5,525 nt of DNA from QPIN01 sp964399475. GTDB taxonomy: Bacteria; Pseudomonadota; Gammaproteobacteria; Methylococcales; Methylomonadaceae. This document shows positions 1 through 5,525 of this stretch, piece after piece. Position numbers and translations under genes: made by a program. The DNA is taken from positions 1 to 5,525 of the forward strand of contig CAYNRB010000212.1 in assembly GCA_964399475.1 (NCBI GenBank), read 5' to 3'. Position 1 is the first letter of the stretch, and each line of letters opens with the position of its first letter. The notes below the pieces were generated by a model. That model made no database searches, was not told the DNA's origin, and was given only the letters and a program-made list of their open reading frames with translations.

Positions 1-69
1 TGGCTCCCTTTTAGGGGGTTAACCCAAATCCATGTCCTTTGGGCATGGATATTGAATTTGGATTAGTTT
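1..69. other. Leader region upstream of the first metallopeptidase gene
   Basis: Non-coding leader with two self-complementary elements: the perfect palindrome GGGTTAACCC (16-25) and a hairpin at 28-50. The ribosome binding site is weak: only GGA at 60-62, seven bases before the ATG. No convincing -10/-35 promoter pair is visible, so the promoter may lie left of the window or overlap these palindromes. Confidence 0.5.
28..50. repeat. Hairpin (10-bp stem, 3-base loop) before the first gene
   Basis: Bases 28-37 (ATCCATGTCC) pair with 41-50 (GGGCATGGAT) around a TTT loop; one pair is T-G and the other nine are Watson-Crick. The stem ends 19 bases before the ATG at 70, so it would sit in the 5' untranslated mRNA if transcription starts upstream. 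It could be a leader structure, the end of an upstream gene's terminator (though no T-run follows), or a dispersed palindromic repeat. The structure is read directly; the role is unknown. Confidence 0.6.
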
Positions 70-2355
70 ATGACATTTCGTGTTTTTTTACTTGGTATAT
101 TGTTTTTGTGTGGTTACTCTTTTGCTCAAGCTAGTTCACTTTGGTTTGATGTTTCCTCTAAAAGCATTTCCACTATCTCCACAACTTTACCTTTGATGCC
201 TGATTCTTATCGACTACTCAGCTTAGATGAGCAAGGCATACGGGATAGATTAGCCTTGAATGATAATATTTCAACTCAATCGAAACTTGCTGAAAATTAT
301 TCGTTAGAATTGCCATTGCCTAATGGAGAATTCTTGTCTTTGCATGTTCAGCCTACTCAGGTTATGGCAGCAGAATTAGCAGCTAGGTATCCTCAAATCA
401 AGACATATAGAGTTGATGCCAGAGATAATAATGGAATTAGTGGTGTTGTAGATATAACCAATAAAGGCTTTCATGCCATGCTATTTATGCATGATGGTAG
501 TCGCTTATTTATTGATCCTCGCATCTCTGGAAACACAACTTTCTATATAAGTTATTACGACAAGCATTATCATCCTAGCCAAAAAGAACCGTTTAATTGT
601 ACTGTTAAAGAGCATAACCACCCTGTACAGCAATTGAGGTCAGAAATACCCGACCTAGCGAAAAGAACAGGTGAGAATTTAAAAACCTTTCGATTGGCAA
701 TGGCTGCAACGGGCGAATATACTGCTTTTCATGGGGGAACTAAAAGTCTAGCTTTAGCAGCAATATCAACCACAATTAGTCGTATTAATGTTATTTACGA
801 AAGAGATTTAGCGATTAAATTGGTACTCATTGCCAATACAGATTCACTGATATTTACTAATGCGAGTACTGATGGATATACTAACAATAATGCCAGCGCT
901 ATGCTTGATGAAAATCAGGCCAAGGTTGACAGTGTAATTGGCTCTGCCAATTATGATATTGGTCATGTCTTTAGTACTTTTAATGGGGGTGTTGCCTTTG
1001 TAGGGGTGGCATGTTTTAACTCATCTTTTGGTGAGTTTAAAGCTAAAGGTGTAACGGGGAGGTTTGCACCCATTGGAGACCCCTTTGATATTCAGCTAGT
1101 CGCACACGAATTCGGGCACCAGTTTGGTGGGCACCATACATTTAATAGTACTACTTTAAGTTGTAATGGAAATAGAACTGCTAGTACCGCTTTTGAACCG
1201 GGTAGTGGTTCAACCATACAAGCTTATGCTGGTATTTGTGGTTCTACAAATAATTTACAAAATAATGCCGATGCCATGTTTCATGTTAAAAGCATAGAAG
1301 CCATGAGTAACTATATTAATAGTACCAATAGTAATAGTAATTGTGGTTCAATCTCATCATTGAATAATCAACGACCTATTGTAAACGCAGGAAATGATTA
1401 TATAATTCCTATCAACACCCCATTTGAACTAATCGCTCAGGCTAGTGATCCAGATTCTGATCCTATCACATATTCTTGGGAACAAGTGGATGCTGGCAAT
1501 GCTTCTAATGTGGATGTTGATACGGGCAATAATGCATTATTTCGTACTTTATTGCCTCAAAATACAGCTACGCGTGTTTTTCCAAAATTAGCTAATATTT
1601 TGAATAATTCAACCAGTAAAGGTGAAAAATTACCGGTAACGAATAGAGTACTTAATTTTTCAATTGCAGTGCGTGATGGGGTGGGAGGCGTAGAAACTGA
1701 TCAAATGGTAGTAACAACGACGACTAATTCTGATAATTTTCGAATTACCTCGCACAATAATACAGTGTCATTTAACGCGGGTGATAATACTACGCTAACT
1801 TGGAATGTGGTTAATACAAATACTTCACCAGTCAATTGTAGTAATGTTGATATCTTCCTCACTACAAACTCGGGTAGCTCTTTTACTAACGTGTCGGGTG
1901 GTGCAACAGCAAATGATGGTAGCCAAAATATTACCATACCAGCAAATGTTGCTGATAGCACAACTGCTCGGTTTAAAGTCAAGTGTAACGGTAATATCTT
2001 TTTTGATATTTCCAATACTGATTTAATTACAGTTGCAGGAATTGTTCCAGATGGCGATGGCGATGGTATTCCAGATGCCACAGATAACTGCCCAGCTGAT
2101 GCTAATTCAGCACAACTTAATTTTGATGCCGATGGAGAAGGTGATGTTTGCGATATTGATGACGATAATGATGGAATACCGGATACTTTCGAAGTGATAC
2201 ACGGCTTAAACCCTTTTGATAGCAATGATGCCGGTTTAGATAATGACAGCGATGGCCTGACTAATTTGGAGGAATTTATTGCTAATCGAAATCCTAATCT
2301 TAATGAAGCTATAATCGCAATACAGCCTATCTTGATGTTATTGAAAAAACCTTAA
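70..2355 (+). CDS. Secreted reprolysin-like zinc metallopeptidase with Ig-like and thrombospondin type 3 domains
   Basis: Predicted extracellular zinc endopeptidase of 761 residues; substrate unknown. Residues 1-19 form a Sec signal peptide (R4, hydrophobic 5-18, likely cleavage after SFA). Residues 20-200 are a pro-region with a single cysteine, C177. Residues 207-420 are the metzincin catalytic domain with HEFGHQFGGHH at 346-356: zinc ligands H346, H350, H356, catalytic E347, turn G353. Four cysteines (315, 365, 390, 425) could form two disulfides. Where relatives have, as I recall, a Met-turn methionine (GSTIMAYAGIC), this protein has Q384. Residues 436-554 look like a PKD/Ig-type domain (DPDSDPITYSWEQ), and 555-656 like a second beta-sandwich. 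Residues 661-745 are Asp-rich thrombospondin type 3 repeats (DGDGDGIPD, DIDDDNDGIPD) that should bind calcium. The short tail (745-761) has no PEP-CTERM or T9SS signal. The ATG at 70 is chosen because it starts exactly at the signal peptide. A near-duplicate follows 103 bases downstream. The family call is confident; catalytic activity is likely but the Met-turn change leaves doubt. Confidence 0.93.
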   Translation: MTFRVFLLGILFLCGYSFAQASSLWFDVSSKSISTISTTLPLMPDSYRLLSLDEQGIRDRLALNDNISTQSKLAENYSLELPLPNGEFLSLHVQPTQVMAAELAARYPQIKTYRVDARDNNGISGVVDITNKGFHAMLFMHDGSRLFIDPRISGNTTFYISYYDKHYHPSQKEPFNCTVKEHNHPVQQLRSEIPDLAKRTGENLKTFRLAMAATGEYTAFHGGTKSLALAAISTTISRINVIYERDLAIKLVLIANTDSLIFTNASTDGYTNNNASAMLDENQAKVDSVIGSANYDIGHVFSTFNGGVAFVGVACFNSSFGEFKAKGVTGRFAPIGDPFDIQLVAHEFGHQFGGHHTFNSTTLSCNGNRTASTAFEPGSGSTIQAYAGICGSTNNLQNNADAMFHVKSIEAMSNYINSTNSNSNCGSISSLNNQRPIVNAGNDYIIPINTPFELIAQASDPDSDPITYSWEQVDAGNASNVDVDTGNNALFRTLLPQNTATRVFPKLANILNNSTSKGEKLPVTNRVLNFSIAVRDGVGGVETDQMVVTTTTNSDNFRITSHNNTVSFNAGDNTTLTWNVVNTNTSPVNCSNVDIFLTTNSGSSFTNVSGGATANDGSQNITIPANVADSTTARFKVKCNGNIFFDISNTDLITVAGIVPDGDGDGIPDATDNCPADANSAQLNFDADGEGDVCDIDDDNDGIPDTFEVIHGLNPFDSNDAGLDNDSDGLTNLEEFIANRNPNLNEAIIAIQPILMLLKKP

Positions 2356-2458
2356 AAAATGAATAGCTGTCAAATATTATAGTTTTAGAAAACAGTGTTG
2401 AGAGACTCTCTAAACTCCTAATTTTATTAACAAAATTTAGTTTTATATGAGTTAAATT
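2356..2458. other. Intergenic gap between the two paralogs
   Basis: An AT-rich spacer of 103 bases. It contains the small inverted repeat GAGAGACTCTC (2400-2410), which could be an operator-like site or chance. GAG at 2449-2451, seven bases before the ATG at 2459, is the only ribosome-binding signal. No terminator hairpin with a T-run follows the first gene, so read-through into the second copy is possible. No strong promoter is evident. Confidence 0.4.
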
Positions 2459-4735
2459 ATGATTAGTCGTATTTTTTTTCTGAGTCTGCTGTTTTTAAGC
2501 GGAAGTTCTTTTGGGCAAACTAGTTCACTCTGGCTTGATGTCTCATCTAAATCATCAGATGCAATCTCTTCTACGCTAACCTTATTACCAGATACCTTTC
2601 GGTTACTTAATATGGATGAACAAGGAATGCGTGATAAGCTGGCATTGGCCGACAACCTATCTTCTAAAGCCAATTCAGAAGCGAAAAATTCTATACAGCT
2701 AGACCTGCCTCTGCCTAATGGAGGGTTCATTTCTCTGCAAGTTGAACCTGGTAGAGTAATGGCACCTGAATTAGCAGCTAAATACCCTGAAATCAAAACC
2801 TACAGAGTAGATGCCAGAGACAATAATGGGTTAAGTGGTGTAGTCGATATAAACAGCAAAGGTTTTCATGCCATGCTTATTATGCAGGATGGTAGCCGCT
2901 TATTTATAGACCCACGAAAATCAATAAATACGACATTTTATATCAGTTATTACGACAAGCATTATCATCCAGCTAATAAAAAACCCTTTAGTTGTAATGT
3001 TGTGGAGCATGATCATCAACAGCAACCCTCTTCTACACCAAGCAATAATGCACAAAGAACAGGAGAAAACTTAAAAACCTTTCGATTAGCAATGGCTGCA
3101 ACTGGTGAATATACCGCTTTTCATGGGGGTACAGTTGATCAAGGTTTAGCAGCCATAATAACGACAGTCAGTCGTATTAACGTTATCTAAGAACGTGATT
3201 TAGCGATTACAATGGTACTGGTTGCTAATACGGATCAGCTTGTTTTTACTAACGCTGCAACGGATGGTTATACAAACTCGGATGGATTTGCCATGCTGTC
3301 TCAAAACCAGACCACGATTAATAATGTCATTGGCAGTTCAAATTATGATATTGGTCACGTCTTTAGTACCGGCGGTGGAGGTGTTGCTACTTTAGGCGTA
3401 CTTTGCAGCACTGGAAAAGCCTGGGGTGTAACAGGACAACCTTCACCTATAGGTGATCCTTTTGACATTGATTTTGTTGCGCATGAGATAGGCCATCAAT
3501 TTGCTGCACCCCATACATTCAATAGCGAAACGGGCAGTTGTAGTGGAGGAAATAGAAATGCTGCAACTGCTTTTGAGTCAGGCAGTGGGTCAACTATTCA
3601 GGCTTATGCCGGCATATGTGGTTCAACCAATAATTTACAATCCAATTCAGATGCAATGTTTCATGTTAAAAGCATTGAAGTTATCAGTGACTTTGTTAAT
3701 TCTGGTTTCGGCAGTTTTTGTGGTACTGCATCATCATTAAATAATCAGCAACCTACTGTTAATGCAGGTAGTGATTTTACTATTCCAATTAACACGCCTT
3801 TTGAACTCACAGCGACAGGCAGTGATCCTGATTCTGATCCAATAACCTATTCCTGGGAACAGATAGATGCGGGAAGTCCGTCAGATGTTGGTGTTGATAC
3901 AGGGAATAATGCCCTGTTTCGACCTTTCCTTCCTCAATCCTCAGCCACTCGTGTTTTCCCAAAGTTAGCCAATATCTTGAGCAACACCACCAGTAAGGGT
4001 GAAAAATTACCGGTTACCAATAGAACGATTAATTTTTCTGTCGCCATACGGGATGGAGTGGGTGGTGTCAATACAGATGAGATGGTAGTCACTGCAACCA
4101 CCAGTTCAGACAACTTTCAGATTACCTCGCATGCTAGTTCAGCAATATTTAATGCAGGTGATAATACGACAGTTACCTGGAATGTTGTTAACACAAATCT
4201 TGCCCCAGTAAGCTGTGGTAATGTTGATATTTTCCTTACCACTGATGCTGGCAACAGCTTTACTAATGTCTCAGGTGGTGCAACACCTAATGATGGAATC
4301 CAGAGCATTAGCATTCCAACCGATGTTGTGGATAGTACTACGGCACGCTTTAAAGTAAAGTGTAACGGAAATATTTTCTTTGATATTTCCAATGCAGATT
4401 TAACTACCGTGGCTGGAAGTGTGACTGATACGGATGGAGACGGTATCCCTGACACATCAGATAATTGTCCTGATGATCCTAACGCATCGCAACTTGATAA
4501 TGAAAGTGATGGTCAGGGAGATGTCTGCGATCTTGATGACGATAATGATTTAATGCCAGATACTTATGAAATCCTGCATGGGTTAGACCCGTTCGATAGT
4601 AGCGATGCCAGTATTGATGGAGACAATGATGGGCTGACCAATCTGCAAGAATTTAATGATGGTCGAAATCCCAATGTAAATGAAGCTACAATTGCTGTTC
4701 AGCCTTTATTGATGTTGTTAAATAAAAACAAGTAA
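2459..4735 (+). pseudogene. Second reprolysin-like metallopeptidase copy, interrupted by an in-frame stop
   Basis: Paralog of the upstream gene with the same domain order. It spans 759 codons including a premature TAA at codon 244 and the final TAA. Codons 1-19 encode a signal peptide (cleavage probably after SFG). Codons 20-200 are the pro-region with its lone cysteine C179. The catalytic domain starts near 209. The stop replaces the tyrosine found at residue 243 of copy 1, in the context INVI-stop-ERDLAI. Reading resumes in the same frame and stays homologous to the end, so only one base separates this from an open gene. Counting the stop as codon 244, the zinc motif is HEIGHQFAAPH at 342-352, with Ala at 349 where the family has Gly. 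Q381 replaces the Met-turn methionine, as in copy 1. The two Ig-like domains and thrombospondin type 3 repeats are complete. As written, translation would give a 243-residue secreted pro-region fragment. The 507-residue remainder could begin only at ATG 3212, without a signal peptide or a clear ribosome binding site. Alternatives are a sequencing error or a strain-specific mutation. Confidence 0.85.
3188..3190 (+). other. Premature in-frame TAA in the second metallopeptidase
   Basis: The copy 1 counterpart is TAC (796-798, Y243), so one base change (C or T to A in the third position) explains the stop. Bases on both sides are in the same frame and encode matching residues. Both genes also use TAA as their normal terminator, so the codon is not reassigned in this organism. 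Confidence 0.9.
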
Positions 4736-4781
4736 AGAAGGTGTCCGCTGTATGATACAGAGCCAACTTGATCGATTTTTT

Positions 4782-4809
4782 GTAGGGTGGGCAGTCTTTT
4801 TTGCCCACC
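4782..4809 (+). repeat. Dispersed hairpin repeat, copy A (GTAGGGTGGGCA type)
   Basis: GGTGGGCA (4786-4793) pairs with TGCCCACC (4802-4809) around an eight-base T-rich loop. It is the first strong structure after the second gene's stop, 50 bases downstream, and could help end transcription, but no T-run follows the stem. The same 28-base unit recurs in reverse orientation at 5488-5515 with 26 of 28 bases identical, showing that it is a dispersed repeat. Confidence 0.75.
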
Positions 4810-4898
4810 TTTAGACAACCTAATCTCAGGGAAATTAATTTGATACCCAATAAGGCTAAGTTTTGTAAACTATAACAGGCACCCATCATGCCATGAAT

Positions 4899-4941
4899 GC
4901 TGGGTTAGGTTTTCTCGCTACGCTCAAAAATCTAACCCAGC
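4899..4941. repeat. Long hairpin repeat (GCTGGGTTAG type)
   Basis: GCTGGGTTAG (4899-4908) is perfectly complementary to CTAACCCAGC (4932-4941). Pairing continues inward through one G-T pair and four T-A pairs, giving a 15-pair stem. The loop holds TCGCTACGCTC, a phrase I associate with dispersed intergenic palindromes in gammaproteobacteria. That association is from memory. Confidence 0.75.
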
Positions 4942-5053
4942 CCACCCTTTTGGTCACATTTAATTTTCTTACAAATACCTGCAAGATATTGATTTTATTG
5001 TCTCATATCGCTAGTTTAAAACTATGCACTTTTAATGCAAGGCTTTAGCTGCT

Positions 5054-5079
5054 ACTCCTATTTTTTTTGATCTAGGAGT
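5054..5079. repeat. Small inverted repeat with T-rich loop
   Basis: ACTCCTA (5054-5060) pairs with TAGGAGT (5073-5079), and the loop contains eight consecutive T. The T-run lies in the loop, not after the stem, so this is not a normal intrinsic terminator on either strand. Role unknown. Confidence 0.5.
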
Positions 5080-5107
5080 GATTTGAGAAAAATATTATCA
5101 TTAAATC

Positions 5108-5301
5108 GTATCCACACTAAAGCCCAGGGCAACCGTCCTTGATATTGAATTAACGGGTAGCCTGGATGTAGCGCAGCGAAATCCGGGAAAGGAATGATGC
5201 GACTGACCCTGGATTCCGCTACGCTCCATCCAGGCTACATTGATGGCATGTCTGAGTGGCTGTGGGTCTTCCTTATTCCCCCTGGGATTTTTAGCGGATA
5301 C
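5108..5301. mobile_element. Candidate MITE-like element with inverted ends and flanking direct repeat
   Basis: The ends are inverted relative to each other: 5108-5129 and the complement of 5280-5301 match at 17 of 22 positions, both beginning GTATCC and ending CCCAGGG. The 11-base direct repeat CATTAAATCGT occurs at 5099-5109 and 5301-5311, overlapping the inverted ends by two bases on the left and one on the right. An 8-base target duplication ATTAAATC (5100-5107, 5302-5309) would fit cleanly outside the ends. The interior is about 150 bases, non-coding, and contains the large hairpin at 5157-5238. This is the layout of a non-autonomous insertion. I do not recognise the family; a chance match is less likely but possible. 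Confidence 0.5.
5157..5238. repeat. Large REP-like inverted repeat (GTAGCCTGGATG type)
   Basis: Bases 5157-5187 fold onto 5208-5238: of 31 positions, 27 are Watson-Crick pairs, one is G-T and three are mismatches, around a 20-base loop. The outer arm is GTAGCCTGGATG against CATCCAGGCTAC. The wording (AGCGCAGCGAAATCC on one arm, GGATTCCGCTACGCTCC on the other) matches, from memory, a widespread class of intergenic palindromes in gammaproteobacteria. It lies inside the candidate MITE and may be its core or a nested insertion. Confidence 0.8.
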
Positions 5302-5391
5302 ATTAAATCGTCTGTTGGTTTAATCGTTGTTTGTTTGGGTTTAAAGTTGAAATTTATAGTTTTTGAATAGTTGCGAATCAGTAAATACGGG

Positions 5392-5406
5392 ACGACTTTC
5401 AGTCGT
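5392..5406. repeat. Hairpin 1 with GACTTTCAGTC core
   Basis: ACGACT pairs with AGTCGT around a TTC loop. The palindrome GTTTTAAAAC (5405-5414) follows directly and joins this hairpin to the next one. It shares the 11-base core GACTTTCAGTC with the hairpin 29 bases downstream, but the outer arm differs. Confidence 0.7.
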
Positions 5407-5413
5407 TTTAAAA

Positions 5414-5444
5414 CAACCTATGGACTTTCAGTCCATAGTGGTTG
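5414..5444. repeat. Hairpin 2 with GACTTTCAGTC core
   Basis: TATGGACT (5419-5426) pairs with AGTCCATA (5430-5437) around a TTC loop. After a two-base bulge (5438-5439), CAACC (5414-5418) pairs with GGTTG (5440-5444), giving 13 pairs in all. The loop and inner stem match hairpin 1 but the arms have a different, still complementary, sequence. Confidence 0.75.
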
Positions 5445-5487
5445 AGTAAATGGGATCAGGAGTTCTGACCTTAGCGTACTCCAAGTT

Positions 5488-5515
5488 GGTGGGAAAAAAA
5501 GACTGCCCACCCTGC
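5488..5515 (-). repeat. Dispersed hairpin repeat, copy B (inverted copy of 4782-4809)
   Basis: The reverse complement matches 4782-4809 at 26 of 28 positions with no gaps. One of the two differences weakens the stem by replacing a G with T on the CCCACC side. Being in opposite orientation, the two copies bracket about 680 bases of repeat-rich DNA and could pair with each other. Confidence 0.75.
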
Positions 5516-5525
5516 GTTTTCTTAA

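Larger units (their letters stand above)
4736..5525. other. Non-coding, repeat-rich region downstream of the tandem pair
   Basis: A 790-base stretch with no open reading frame that resembles a real gene. It is filled with palindromes, listed separately, at 4782-4809, 4899-4941, 5054-5079, 5157-5238, 5392-5406, 5414-5444 and 5488-5515. A small odd palindrome, CTGTATGATACAG (4748-4760), lies just after the second gene's stop. I see nothing recognisable in 4942-5053 or 5312-5391. No tRNA or riboswitch pattern was recognised. Confidence 0.7.

Noticed and set aside
1701..2225. Minus-strand open reading frame of 174 codons
   Set aside because: It lies opposite the Ig-like and thrombospondin repeat coding sequence. 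Its protein is Ser/Pro-rich antisense of that region with no recognisable domain. A similar antisense frame appears at the equivalent place in copy 2 (4117-4455).
2398..2430. Promoter for copy 2 (TTGAGA with downstream TATTAA)
   Set aside because: The spacing is about 21 bases, too long for a standard promoter, and such matches are common in AT-rich DNA.
2452..2796. Minus-strand open reading frame over the start of copy 2
   Set aside because: It is fully antisense to the signal peptide and pro-region, with no recognisable domain or ribosome binding site.
3188..3190. Programmed stop-codon read-through or recoding
   Set aside because: TAA is the least leaky stop, both genes terminate with TAA, and no read-through context or selenocysteine-type structure (which uses TGA) is seen.
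3212..4735. A separate 507-residue metallopeptidase gene starting at ATG 3212
   Set aside because: It begins inside the catalytic domain, in the same frame as the upstream part, without a signal peptide or clear ribosome binding site. It is the 3' part of the interrupted second copy.
4773..4812. Intrinsic terminator for the second gene
   Set aside because: The T-run at 4775-4781 precedes the hairpin and only TTT follows it. The structure is better explained as a dispersed repeat, though some termination effect is possible.
4686..4889. Minus-strand 67-codon open reading frame after copy 2
   Set aside because: It runs through the hairpin repeat at 4782-4809 and into the end of copy 2. The composition is that of a translated repeat and nothing is recognisable in it.
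4899..4941. Integron attC site (GTTAGGT and ATCTAAC motifs in a hairpin)
   Set aside because: The core motifs are in the wrong order: attC reads RYYYAAC ... GTTRRRY, while here GTTRRRY comes first. There is no integrase or cassette gene, and the stem lacks the extrahelical bases expected.
5392..5444. CRISPR array
   Set aside because: Only two short palindromic units occur, with unequal arms, no regular spacers and no cas genes.

Overview
The window is dominated by two tandem, same-strand paralogous genes for large secreted zinc metallopeptidases of the reprolysin-like (metzincin, M12B-type) group. They are followed by about 790 bases of non-coding DNA packed with palindromic repeats. The DNA is AT-rich. 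The proteins carry Sec signal peptides, Ig-like domains and thrombospondin type 3 calcium-binding repeats, without the sorting tail typical of Bacteroidetes. Together with the hairpin-type intergenic repeats, this suggests a gammaproteobacterium (Methylococcales- or Thiotrichales-like). That assignment is from memory of similar repeats and protein architectures and is tentative.

Layout: bases 1-69 are a short leader holding a perfect 10-base palindrome and a 10-bp-stem hairpin just before the first start codon. Bases 70-2355 encode an apparently intact 761-residue pre-pro-metallopeptidase with a complete HExxHxxGxxH zinc site. A 103-base gap separates it from the second copy at 2459-4735. The second copy has the same domain order and nearly the same length, but one in-frame TAA (3188-3190) stands where copy 1 has a tyrosine codon. 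No frameshift accompanies it. Copy 2 also has Ala in place of the conserved Gly of the zinc motif, so it is best called a pseudogene or a decaying paralog unless the stop is a sequencing error.

Bases 4736-5525 contain no convincing gene. They hold at least seven inverted repeats. Two copies of a 28-base hairpin repeat lie in opposite orientation about 680 bases apart. Two adjacent hairpins share one core but have different, self-complementary arms. A ~194-base block has imperfect inverted ends and an 11-base direct repeat around it, which looks like a small non-autonomous mobile element (MITE), and a strong REP-like hairpin lies inside it.

How the genes work together: copy 1 should be exported, activated by loss of its pro-region and act as an extracellular protease stabilised by calcium. 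Copy 2 arose by duplication and, as written, would yield only a secreted pro-region fragment. Nothing here points to an operon partner such as an inhibitor, exporter or regulator.
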